A program made the translations under genes and the position numbers. Shown piece by piece: positions 49,950-63,400 of a stretch of 64,000 nt of DNA. Below the pieces are notes generated by a model. The model searched no databases. It was not told the origin of the DNA and worked only from the letters and a program-made list of their open reading frames with translations. The stretch is from Colletes latitarsis. Taxonomy: Eukaryota > Arthropoda > Insecta > Hymenoptera > Colletidae. The stretch is from NCBI RefSeq assembly GCF_051014445.1, contig NC_135134.1, forward strand, positions 26,105,672 to 26,169,671, given 5' to 3'. Position 1 is the stretch's first letter, and every line of letters starts with the position of its first letter.

Positions 49950-50849
49950 AAAAAGCACAGGATCTGTACAAAAAGTATGTGAAGAATGCGAAAGTATGAG
50001 CCTGACGAGGGCATATCCCAGACCTATCCCAGACATAACTTGCGTTATCCTCTAAAATATTGATCGAAACCAGGTTTAATGGACCGTTTCAGTGTGGTAC
50101 CACATTACAACATGATCCAATCCAAAAAAAGCCTAGAATCTGGCCATCATGTATGAGAATATGCGAAAGTTTGAGTCTGATGAGGGCAAATCCAAGGCCT
50201 AACCAAGACCTAACATGCGATTTCCTCTAAAATATTCATCGAAACCAGGTTTAATTGACTGTTTCAGTGTGGTACCACATTTCAACGTGATCCAAATATG
50301 AAAGAAACTCTCAATCAGGTCAACATGTATGCTAAAACTGCGAAAGTATGACCCCGATGAGGACAAATCCCAGACCTAACCTAGACCAAACTTGCGCTAT
50401 CCTCTAAAATGTTGATCGAAACTAGGTATAATCGACTGTTTCAGTGTGGTACCACATTATTACGTGGTGCAAACCAGTGAAAGCCCAGGATCTGGCCAAC
50501 AAGAATAAGAAATATGCGAAAGTATGAGCCTGGTGAGAGCAAATCCCACACCTAACCTAGACCTAACATGTGTTATCCTCTAAAATATCGATCGGAACCA
50601 GGTTTAATGGACTGATTCAGTGTGGTACCACATTACTACGTGATCCAATCCAGAAAAAGCCCAGAATCTGGCCGTCAAGTATGAGAAATATGCGAAAGTA
50701 TGAGACTGATCAGTGCAAATCCCAGTCCTAACTCAGACCTAACATGTGTTATCCTCTAAAATATTGATCGAAACCAGGTTTAATCGACTGTTTCAGTGTG
50801 GTACCACATTACTACGTGCTGCAAACCAGTGAAAGCCAAGGATCTGGCC

Positions 50850-53800
50850 AACAAGTATGAGAAATATGCGAAAGTATGAGCCTGATCAGTGCAAATCCCA
50901 GACCTAACATAGACCTAACATGTGTTATCCTCTAAAATATTGTTCGAAACCAGGTCTAATCGACTGTTTCAGTGTGGTATCACATTACAAAGTTATCCAA
51001 ACAAGAAAAAGCTCAGGCTCTGGCGAACAAGTATGCGAAAAATTCGAATATACGAGCCAGATGAGGGCAAATCCCAGACCTATGCCAGACCTAACATGCG
51101 TTATCCACTAAAATATTTATCGAGACCAGGTTGAATTGACTCTTTCAGTGTGGTACCACATTACTACGTGATCCAAACCAGTGAAAGCCCAGGATCTGGC
51201 CAACATGAATGAGAAATATGCGAAAGTATGAGCCTGATGAGAGCAAATCCCAGACCTAACCTTGACCTAACATGCGTTATCGTCTAAAATATTGGTCCAG
51301 GTCAGGTTTAATCAAAAGTTTAGGTGTGGTACCTCACTACTATGTGATCCAAACCAGAAATAACCCAGGATCTGTTCAAGAATTATGTGAAGAATGCGAA
51401 AGTATGAGCCTCATGGGGGCAAATCCCAGACCTATTCCAGATCTAACTTGCGTTATCCACTAAAATATTGATCGAAACCAGGTTTAATTGACTGTTTCAG
51501 TGTGGTACCACATTACTACGTGATCCAAACCAAAAAAAGCCCAGAATCTGGCCATCGAGTATGAGAAATATGCGAATGTATGAGCCAGATGAGAACAAAT
51601 CCCGGATCTAACATAGTCCTAACATGCGTTTACCTCTAAAATATAAATCGAAACCAGGTTTAATCGACTGTTTCAGTGTGATACCACATTACCACGTGAT
51701 CCAAACCAGAAAAAGCCCAGGATCTGGTCAACAAGTATGAGAAATATGCGAAAGTATGAGCCTCATGAGCGCAAATCCCAGACCTAACCTAGACCTAACA
51801 TGTGTTATCCTCTAAAATATTGATTAAAACCAGGTTTAATGGTCTGTTTCAGTGTGGAACCACATTACTATTTGATCCCAACCAGAAAAAGCCCAGAATC
51901 TGGCAAACAAGAATGAGAATTATACGAAAGTTTGAGCCAGATGAGGGCAAATCCCAGACCTAACGCAGACCTAACTTGCGTTATCCTCTAAAATATTGAT
52001 CGAAACCAGGTTTAATTGACTGTTTCAGTGTGGTACCACATTACAACGTGATCCAAACCAGAAAAAACCCTCGATCAGGTCAACATGTATGTTAAAACTG
52101 CGAAAGTGTGACCCTGATGATGGCAAATCCCAGGCCTAACCTAGACCTAACATGCGTTATCATCTAAAATATTGATCGAAACCTGGTTTAATCGACTGTT
52201 TCTGTGTGGTACCACACTACTATGTAATCCAAACCAGAAAAAACCCAGGATCTGTTCGAGAAGTATGTGGAGAATGCGAAAGTATGAGACTGATGAGGGC
52301 AAATCCCAGACCTAATCCAGACCTAACATGCGTTATCCTCTAAAATATTGATCGAGACCAGGTTTAGTCGACAGTTTCAGTGTGGTACCGCATTACTACG
52401 TGATCCAAACCAGTGGAAGCCCGGGATCTGGTCAACAAGTATGAGAAATATGCGAATGTATGAGCCTGATGGGAGCAAATCCCTGAACTAACCTTGACCT
52501 AACATGCATTATCGTCTAAAATATTGGTCGAGGTCAGGTTTAATCAAAAGTTTCGGTGTGGTACTACATTACTACGTGATCCAAACCAGAAGAAACCCTC
52601 GATCAGGTCAACATGTATGTTAAAACTGCGAAATTATGACCCTGATGAAAGCAAAACCCCAGACCTAACTCTGACCTAACTTGTGTTATCCTCTAAAATA
52701 TTGATCGAAACCAGGTTCAATTGACTGTTTCAGTGTGGTACCACATTACAACGTGATCCAAACCAGAAAAAACCCTCGATCACGTCAACATGTATGTTAA
52801 AATTGCGAAAGTGTGACCCTGATGATGGCAAATCCCAGGCCTAACCTAGACCTAACATGCGTTATCATCTAAAATATTGATCGAAACCTGGTTTAATCGA
52901 CTGTTTCTGTGTGGTACCACATTACTATGAGATCCAAACCAGAAAAAAACCAGGATCTGTTCGAGAAGTATGTGAAAAATGCGAAAGTATGAGCCTCATG
53001 AGGGCAAATCACAGACCTAACCCAGACCTTACATGCGTTATCCTGTAAAATATTTATCGAGACCAGGCTGAATTGCCTGTTTCAGTGTGGTACCACATTA
53101 CCACGTGATCCAAACCAGTGAAAGCCCTGGATATGGCCAACAAGAATGAGATATATGCGAAAGTATGAGCCTCATGAGGGCAAATCCCAGACCTATCCCA
53201 GACCTAACATGCGTTATCGTCTAAAATATTGGTCGAGGTCAGGTTTAATCAAAAGTTTCGGTGTGGTACCACACTACTATGTGATCCAAACCAGAAAAAA
53301 CCCAGGATCTGTTCAAGAAGTATGTGGAGAATGCGAAAGTATGAGACTGATGAGGGCAAATCCCAGACCTAATCCAGACCTAACATGCGTTATCCTCTAA
53401 AATATTGATCGAGACCAGGTTTAGTCGACAGTTTCAGTGTGGTACCGCATTACTACGTGATCCAAACCAGTGGAAGCCCGGGATCTGGCCAACAAGTATG
53501 AGAAATATGCGAAAGTATGAGCCTCATGGGGGCAAATCACAAACCTATCCCAGACCTAACATGCGTTATCCTCCATAATATTTATCGAGACCAGGTTGAA
53601 TTGACTGTTTCAGTGTGGTACCAGATTACTACGTGATCCAAACCAGTGAAAGCCCAGGATCTGGCCAACAAGAATGAGAAATATGCCAAAGTATGAGCCT
53701 GATGAGAGCAAATCCCAGACATAACCTTGACCTAACATGCGATATCGTCTAAAATATTGGTCGAGGTCAGGTTTAATCAAAAGTTTCAGTATGGTACCAC

Positions 53801-54592
53801 ATAACTACGTGATCCAACCCAGAAAAAGCCCAGGATCTGACCAACAAGAATGAGAAATATGCGAAAGTATGAGCCTGATGTGGCCAAATCCCAGACCTAT
53901 CCCAGACCTAACTTGCGTTATCCTCTAAAATACTGATCGAAACCAGGTTAAATTGACTGTTTCAGTGTGGTACCACATTTCTACGTGATCCAAACCAGAA
54001 AAAACCCTCGATCAGGTCAACATGTATGTTAAAACTGCGAAAGTATGTCCCTGATGAAAGCAAAACCCCAGACCTAACACTGACTTAACATGTGTTATCC
54101 TCTAAAATATTGATCGAATCCAGGTTTAATGGACTGTTTCAGTGTGGAACCACATTACTACGTGGTGCAATCCAGTGAAAGCCCAGGATCTGGCCAACAA
54201 TAATGAGAAATATGCGAATGTATGAGCCTGATGAGAGCAAATCCCTGACCTAACCTTGACCTAACATGCGTTATCGTCTAAAATATTGGTCGAGGTCGGG
54301 TTTAATCAAAAGTTTCGGTGTGGTACCACATTACTACGTGATCCAAACCAGAAGAAACCCTCGATCAGGTCAACATGTATGTTAAAACTGCGAAAGTATG
54401 TCCCTGGTGAAAGCAAAACCCCAGACCTAACACTGACTTAACATGTGTTATCCTCTAAAATATTCATCGAAACCAGGTCTAATGGACTGTTTCAGTGTGG
54501 CCCCACATTACTACGTGATCCAGTCCAGAAAAAGCCCAGGATCTGGCCTACAAGTATGAGAAATATGCGAAAGTATGAGCCTGATCAGTGCA
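50850..54592. repeat. 21-monomer higher-order unit, copy 1
   Basis: About 50850-52632 recurs at 54549-56331 (offset 3699, 21 monomers plus 3 bp). The next part, about 52600-54592, recurs at 58060-60052 (offset 5460, 31 monomers plus 4). Mismatches are very few, for example 52645 against 58105, 53677 against 59137 and 54126 against 59586. The two halves together form one unit whose second copy is split. Confidence 0.88.
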
Positions 54593-57500
54593 AATCCCAG
54601 ACCTAACATAGACCTAACATGTGTTATCCTCTAAAATATTGTTCGAAACCAGGTCTAATCGACTGTTTCAGTGTGGTATCACATTACAAAGTTATCCAAA
54701 CAAGAAAAAGCTCAGGCTCTGGCGAACAAGTATGCGAAAAATTCGAATATACGAGCCAGATGAGGGCAAATCCCAGACCTATGCCAGACCTAACATGCGT
54801 TATCCACTAAAATATTTATCGAGACCAGGTTGAATTGACTCTTTCAGTGTGGTACCACATTACTACGTGATCCAAACCAGTGAAAGCCCAGGATCTGGCC
54901 AACATGAATGAGAAATATGCGAAAGTATGAGCCTGATGAGAGCAAATCCCAGACCTAACCTTGACCTAACATGCGTTATCGTCTAAAATATTGGTCCAGG
55001 TCAGGTTTAATCAAAAGTTTAGGTGTGGTACCTCACTACTATGTGATCCAAACCAGAAATAACCCAGGATCTGTTCAAAAATTATGTGAAGAATGCGAAA
55101 GTATGAGCCTCATGGGGGCAAATCCCAGACCTATTCCAGATCTAACTTGCGTTATCCACTAAAATATTGATCGAAACCAGGTTTAATTGACTGTTTCAGT
55201 GTGGTACCACATTACTACGTGATCCAAACCAAAAAAAGCCCAGAATCTGGCCATCGAGTATGAGAAATATGCGAATGTATGAGCCAGATGAGAACAAATC
55301 CCGGATCTAACATAGTCCTAACATGCGTTTACCTCTAAAATATAAATCGAAACCAGGTTTAATCGACTGTTTCAGTGTGATACCACATTACCACGTGATC
55401 CAAACCAGAAAAAGCCCAGGATCTGGTCAACAAGTATGAGAAATATGCGAAAGTATGAGCCTCATGAGCGCAAATCCCAGACCTAACCTAGACCTAACAT
55501 GTGTTATCCTCTAAAATATTGATTAAAACCAGGTTTAATGGTCTGTTTCAGTGTGGAACCACATTACTATTTGATCCCAACCAGAAAAAGCCCAGAATCT
55601 GGCAAACAAGAATGAGAATTATACGAAAGTTTGAGCCAGATGAGGGCAAATCCCAGACCTAACGCAGACCTAACTTGCGTTATCCTCTAAAATATTGATC
55701 GAAACCAGGTTTAATTGACTGTTTCAGTGTGGTACCACATTACAACGTGATCCAAACCAGAAAAAACCCTCGATCAGGTCAACATGTATGTTAAAACTGC
55801 GAAAGTGTGACCCTGATGATGGCAAATCCCAGGCCTAACCTAGACCTAACATGCGTTATCATCTAAAATATTGATCGAAACCTGGTTTAATCGACTGTTT
55901 CTGTGTGGTACCACACTACTATGTAATCCAAACCGGAAAAAACCCAGGATCTGTTCGAGAAGTATGTGGAGAATGCGAAAGTATGAGACTGATGAGGGCA
56001 AATCCCAGACCTAATCCAGACCTAACATGCGTTATCCTCTAAAATATTGATCGAGACCAGGTTTAGTCGACAGTTTCAGTGTGGTACCGCATTACTACGT
56101 GATCCAAACCAGTGGAAGCCCGGGATCTGGTCAACAAGTATGAGAAATATGCGAATGTATGAGCCTGATGGGAGCAAATCCCTGAACTAACCTTGACCTA
56201 ACATGCATTATCGTCTAAAATATTGGTCGAGGTCAGGTTTAATCAAAAGTTTCGGTGTGGTACTACATTACTACGTGATCCAAACCAGAAGAAACCCTCG
56301 ATCAGGTCAACATGTATGTTAAAACTGCGAAAGTATGTCCCTGATGAAAGCAAAACCCCAGACATAACACTGACTTAACATGTGTTATCCTCTAAAATAT
56401 TGATCGAAACCAGGTTTAATGGACTGCTTCAGTGTGGTCCCACATTACTACGTGATCCAGTCCAGAAAAAGCCCAGGATCTGGCCTACAAGTATGAGAAA
56501 TATGCGAAAGTATGAGCCTCATAAGGGCAAATCACACACCTAACCCAGACCTAACTTGCGTTATCCTCTAAAATATTGATCGAAACCAGGTTTAATTGAC
56601 TGTTTCAGTGTGGTACCACATTTCTACCTGATCCAAACCAGTGAAAGCCCAGGATCTGGCCAACAAGAATGAGAAATATGCGAAAGTATGAGCCTCATAA
56701 GGGCAAATCACACACCTAACCCAGACCTAACATGCGTTATGCTCTAAAATATTTATCGAGACCAGGTCGAATTGACTGTTACAGTGTGGCACCACATCAC
56801 TACGTGATCCAAACCAGTGAAAGCCCAGGATCGGGCCAACAAGAATGAGAAATATGCGAAAGTATGAGCCTCATGAGGGCAAATCACACACCTAACCCAG
56901 ACCTAACTTGCGTTATCCTCTAAAATATTGATCGAAACCAGGTTTAATTGACTGTTTCAGTGTGGTACCACATTTCTACCTGATCCAAACCAGTGAAAGC
57001 CCAGGATCTGGCCAACAAGAATGAGAAATATGCGAAAGTATGAGCCTGATGAGAGCAAATCCCAGACATATCCTTGACCTAACATGCGTTATCCTCTAAA
57101 ATATTTATCGAGACCTAGTTGAATTGACTGTTTCAGTGTGGTACCACATTACTACGTGATCCATACCAGTGAAAGCCCAGAATCAGTCCAACTGGAATGA
57201 GAAATATGCGAAGGTATGGGCCTGATGAGAGCAAATCACTGACCTAACCTTGACCTAACATGCGTTATCGTCTAAAATATTGGTCGAGGTCAGGTTTAAT
57301 CAAAAGTTTCAGTGTGGTTCCACATAACTACGTGATCCAACCCAGAAAACCCCAAGGATCTGGGCAACAAGCATGAGAAATATGCGAAAGTATGAGCCAG
57401 ATGAGAACAAATCCCGGATCTAACATAGTCCTAACATGCGTTATCCTCTAAAATATAGATCGAAACCAGGTTTAATCGACTGTTTCAGTTTGATACCACA

Positions 57501-60052
57501 TTACCACGTGATCCAAACCAGAAAAAGCCCAGGATCTGGTCATCAAGTATGAGAAATATGCGAAAGTATGAGCCTCATGAGGGCAAATCGCAAACCTATC
57601 CCAGACCTAACATGCGTTATCCTCTATAATATTTATCGAGACCAGGTTGAATTGACTGTTTCAGTGTGGTACCAGATTACTACGTGATCCAAACCAGTGA
57701 AAGCCCAGGATCTGGCCAACAAGAATGAGAAATATGCCAAGGTATGAGCCTGATGAGAGCAAATCCCAGACATAACCTTGACCTAACATGCGATATCGTC
57801 TAAAATATTGGTCGAGGTCAGGTTTAATCAAAAGTTTCAGTATGGTACCACATAACTACGTGATCCAACCCAGAAAAAGCCCAGGATCTGGCCAACAAGA
57901 ATGAGAAATATGCGAAAGTATGAGCCTCATGTGGCCAAATCCCAGACCTATCCCAGACCTAACTTGCGTTATCCTCTAAAATATTGAACGAAACCAGGTT
58001 AAATTGACTGTTTCAGTGTGGTACCTCATTTCTACGTGATCCAAACCAGAAAAAACCCTCGATCAGGTCAACATGTATGTTAAAACTGCGAAATTATGAC
58101 CCTGGTGAAAGCAAAACCCCAGACCTAACTCTGACCTAACTTGTGTTATCCTCTAAAATATTGATCGAAACCAGGTTCAATTGACTGTTTCAGTGTGGTA
58201 CCACATTACAACGTGATCCAAACCAGAAAAAACCCTCGATCACGTCAACATGTATGTTAAAATTGCGAAAGTGTGACCCTGATGATGGCAAATCCCAGGC
58301 CTAACCTAGACCTAACATGCGTTATCATCTAAAATATTGATCGAAACCTGGTTTAATCGACTGTTTCTGTGTGGTACCACATTACTATGAGATCCAAACC
58401 AGAAAAAAACCAGGATCTGTTCGAGAAGTATGTGAAAAATGCGAAAGTATGAGCCTCATGAGGGCAAATCACAGACCTAACCCAGACCTTACATGCGTTA
58501 TCCTGTAAAATATTTATCGAGACCAGGCTGAATTGCCTGTTTCAGTGTGGTACCACATTACCACGTGATCCAAACCAGTGAAAGCCCTGGATATGGCCAA
58601 CAAGAATGAGATATATGCGAAAGTATGAGCCTCATGAGGGCAAATCCCAGACCTATCCCAGACCTAACATGCGTTATCGTCTAAAATATTGGTCGAGGTC
58701 AGGTTTAATCAAAAGTTTCGGTGTGGTACCACACTACTATGTGATCCAAACCAGAAAAAACCCAGGATCTGTTCAAGAAGTATGTGGAGAATGCGAAAGT
58801 ATGAGACTGATGAGGGCAAATCCCAGACCTAATCCAGACCTAACATGCGTTATCCTCTAAAATATTGATCGAGACCAGGTTTAGTCGACAGTTTCAGTGT
58901 GGTACCGCATTACTACGTGATCCAAACCAGTGGAAGCCCGGGATCTGGCCAACAAGTATGAGAAATATGCGAAAGTATGAGCCTCATGGGGGCAAATCAC
59001 AAACCTATCCCAGACCTAACATGCGTTATCCTCCATAATATTTATCGAGACCAGGTTGAATTGACTGTTTCAGTGTGGTACCAGATTACTACGTGATCCA
59101 AACCAGTGAAAGCCCAGGATCTGGCCAACAAGAATGGGAAATATGCCAAAGTATGAGCCTGATGAGAGCAAATCCCAGACATAACCTTGACCTAACATGC
59201 GATATCGTCTAAAATATTGGTCGAGGTCAGGTTTAATCAAAAGTTTCAGTATGGTACCACATAACTACGTGATCCAACCCAGAAAAAGCCCAGGATCTGA
59301 CCAACAAGAATGAGAAATATGCGAAAGTATGAGCCTGATGTGGCCAAATCCCAGACCTATCCCAGACCTAACTTGCGTTATCCTCTAAAATACTGATCGA
59401 AACCAGGTTAAATTGACTGTTTCAGTGTGGTACCACATTTCTACGTGATCCAAACCAGAAAAAACCCTCGATCAGGTCAACATGTATGTTAAAACTGCGA
59501 AAGTATGTCCCTGATGAAAGCAAAACCCCAGACCTAACACTGACTTAACATGTGTTATCCTCTAAAATATTGATCGAATCCAGGTGTAATGGACTGTTTC
59601 AGTGTGGAACCACATTACTACGTGGTGCAATCCAGTGAAAGCCCAGGATCTGGCCAACAATAATGAGAAATATGCGAATGTATGAGCCTGATGAGAGCAA
59701 ATCCCTGACCTAACCTTGACCTAACATGCGTTATCGTCTAAAATATTGGTCGAGGTCGGGTTTAATCAAAAGTTTCGGTGTGGTACCACATTACTACGTG
59801 ATCCAAACCAGAAGAAACCCTCGATCAGGTCAACATGTATGTTAAAACTGCGAAAGTATGTCCCTGGTGAAAGCAAAACCCCAGACCTAACACTGACTTA
59901 ACATGTGTTATCCTCTAAAATATTCATCGAAACCAGGTCTAATGGACTGTTTCAGTGTGGCCCCACATTACTACGTGATCCAGTCCAGAAAAAGCCCAGG
60001 ATCTGGCCTACAAGTATGAGAAATATGCGAAAGTATGAGCCTCATAAGGGCA
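54549..60052. repeat. 21-monomer higher-order unit, copy 2, with ten-monomer insertion
   Basis: The first half (54549-56331) starts directly where copy 1 ends, as in a tandem duplication. The second half (58060-60052) is displaced by 1761 bp, ten monomers plus 1 bp, relative to its expected place. The intervening 56332-58059 contains its own local repeats, such as the CTCATAAGGGCAAATCACAC monomers at about 56520 and 56694. One of these recurs at 60041. Confidence 0.85.
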
Positions 60053-60450
60053 AATCACACACCTAACCCAGACCTAACATGCGTTATGCTCTAAAATATT
60101 TATCGAGACCAGGTCGAATTGACTGTTACAGTGTGGCACCACATCACTACGTGATCCGAACCAGTGAAAGCCCAGGATCGGGCCAACAAGAATGAGAAAT
60201 ATGCGAAAGTATGAGCCTGATGAGAGCAAATCCCAGACCTAACCTTGACCTAACATGCGTTATCGTCTAAAATATTGGTCGAGGTCAGGTTTAATCAAAA
60301 GTTTCAGTGTGGTACCACATAACTATGTGATCCAACCCAGATATAGCCCAGGATCTGTTCAAGAATTATGTGAAGAATGCGAAAGTATGAGACAGATGAG
60401 GGCACATCCCAGACCTAACCCAGACCTAACATGCGTTATCCTCTAAAATA

Positions 60451-63400
60451 TTGACCGAAACCAGGTTGAATTGACTGTTTCAGTGTGGTACCACATTACC
60501 ACGTGATCCAAACCAGAAAAAACCCAGGATCTGTTGAACAAGTATGTGAAGAATTCGAAAGTATGCGTCTGATGAGTGCAGAACCCAGGTCTAACCTAGA
60601 CCTAACATGCGTTATCCTCTAAAATATCGATCGAAACCAGGTTTAATGGTCTGTCTCAGTGTGGTACCACAATACCACGTGATCCAAACCAGAAAAGCCC
60701 AGGATCTGTTCAACAAGTATGTGAAAAGTGCGAAAATATGACCCTGACGAGGGCAAATCCCAGGCCTAACCTATACCTAACATGCGTTATCCTCTAATAT
60801 ATTGATCGAACCCAGGTTTAATGGACAGTTTCAGTGTGGTACCACATTACTACGTCATCCAAACCAGAAAAGCCCAGGATCAGCTCAACAAGTATGTGAA
60901 AAATGCGAAGGTATGAGCCTGATGAGGGCAGAGCCCAGACCTATCCCAGATCTAACTTGCGTTATCCTATAAAATGTTGATCGAGACCAGGTTTAATTGA
61001 CTGTTTCTGTGTGGTATCACATTACTATGTGACCCAAACCAGAAAAAACCCAGGATCTGTTCAACAAGAATGTTAAGAATGCGAAAGTATGAGTCTGACG
61101 AGGGCAAATCCCAGGCCTAACCTAGACATAACATGCGTTATCCTCGGAAATATTCATCGAAACCAGGTTTAATGTACTGTTTCAGTGTGGTACCACATTA
61201 CTACTGGATCCAAACCAGAAAAAGCCCAGAATCTGGCCATGAAGTATCAGAAATATGCGAAATTATGAGCCTGATTAGGGCAAATCCTACACCTAACCCA
61301 GACCTAACATGCGTTATCCTCTAAAATATTTATCAAGACCAGGTTTAATCGACAGTTTCTGTGTGGTACCACGTTACTACGTGATCCAAACCAGTAAAAA
61401 CCCAGGATCCGTTCAACAAGTATGTGAAGAATGCGAAAGTATGAGCCTGCTGAGGGCAAATCCGAGACCTAACCCAGACCTAACATGAGTTATTCTCTAA
61501 AATATTCATCGAAACAAGGTTTAATGGACTGTTTCAGTGTGGTACCACATTACTACGTGATACAGCCCAGAAAAAGCCCAGGATCTGGCCATCAAGTATG
61601 AGAAATATACGAATATACGAGCCTGATGAGAGCAAATCCCGGACCTATCCCAGACCTAACTTGCGTTATCCTCTAAAATATTGATCGAAACCAGGTTTAA
61701 TTTTCTGCTTCAGTGTGGTACCACATTTCTACGAGATCCAATCCAGAAAAAGCCCAGGAACTAGCCATGAAGTATCAGAAATATGCGAAATTATGAGCCT
61801 GATTAGGGCAAATCCTACACCTAACCCAGACCTAACATGCGTTATCCTCTAAAATATTTATCAAGACCAGGTTTAATCGACAGTTTCTGTGTGGTACCAC
61901 GTTACTACGTGATCCAAACCAGTAAAAACCCAGGATCCGTTCAACAAGTATGTGAAGAATGCGAAAGTATGTGTCTGATGAGGGAAAATCCCAGACCTAT
62001 CCCAGACATAACTTGCGTTATCCTCTAAAATATTGATCCAAACCAGGATTAATGGACTGTTTCTGTGCGGTACTACACTACTACGTGATCCAATCCAGAA
62101 AAAGCCCAGGATCTAGCCATCAAGTATGAGAAATATGCGAAAGTATGAGCCTGCTGAGGGCAAATCCGAGACCTAACCCAGACCTAACATGAGTTATTCA
62201 CTAAAATATTCGTCGAAACCAGGTTTAATGGACTTTTTCAGTGTGGTACCACATGACTACGTGATCCAAACTTGAAAAAGCACAGAATCTGGCCATCAAG
62301 TATGAGAAATATGCGAAAGCGCGAGCCTGATGAGAGCAAATCCCAGACCTATCCCAGACCTAACTTGCGTTATCCTCTAAAATATTGATCGAAACCAGGT
62401 TTAATTTACTGTTTCAGTGTGGTACCACATTACTACGAGATCCAATCCAGAAAAAGCCCAGGAACTAGCCATGTATCAGAAGTATCAGAAATATGCGAAA
62501 TTAGGAGCCTGATTAGGGCAAATCCAACGCCAAACCCAGACCTAACATGCGTTATCCTCTAAAATATTTATCAAGACCAGGTTTAATCGACTGTTTCAGT
62601 GTGGTAGCACATTACTACGTGATCCAAACCAGAAAAAACCCAGGAACCGTTCAACAAGTATGTGAAGCATGCGAAAGTATGTGTCTGATGAGGGAAAATT
62701 CCAGGACTAACCTAGGCCTAACATGCGTTACACTCAAAAATATTGATCGAAACCAGGTTTATTCGACTGTTTCAGTGCGGTACCACATTACTACGTGTTC
62801 CAAACCAGAAAAAAACCCAGGATCTGTACAACAAGTATGTGAAGAATGCGAAAGTATGAGCCTGACGAGGGCAAATCCTAGACCTATCCCAGACATAACT
62901 TGCGTTATCATCTAAAATATTGATCGAAACCTGTTTTAATCGACTGTTTCAGTGTTGTACCACATTACTACGTGATCGAAACCAGTATAAGCCAGGGATC
63001 TGTTCAGCAAGTATGTGAGAAACGCGAAAGTATGACCCTGATGAGGGCAAATCCCAGACCTAACCAAGACCTAACATGCGTTATTCTCTAAAATATTGAT
63101 GGGAACCTGGTTTAATTGACTGTTTCAGTGTGGGACCACATTACTACGTGATCCAATCCAGAAAAAGCCCAGGATCTAGCCATGAAGTATGAGAAATATG
63201 AGAAATTATGAGCCAGATTAGGGCAAATCCTAGACCTAACCCAGACCTAACATGCGTTATCCTCTAAAATATTTATCAAGACCAGGTTTAATTGAATGTT
63301 TCAGTGTGGTGCCACATTACTACGTGATCCAAACCAGAAAAAAAGAGGATCTGTTCAACAAGTATGTGGAGAATGCGAAAGTATGTCTGATGAGGGCAAA

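Larger units (their letters stand above)
49521..60450. repeat. 176-bp satellite array, family D, complex higher-order region
   Basis: Monomers include a subtype with GGTCGAGGTCAGG followed by TTTAATCAAAAG, where others have GATCGAAACCAGG and TTAATCGACTG. Another subtype has ACCCTCGATCAGGTCAACATG with TTAAAACTGCG. These alternate with ordinary monomers in a partly repeated order, giving kilobase-scale near-identical segments. No gene is visible. The right boundary is set by the last GGTCGAGG monomer, at 60277. Confidence 0.92.
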
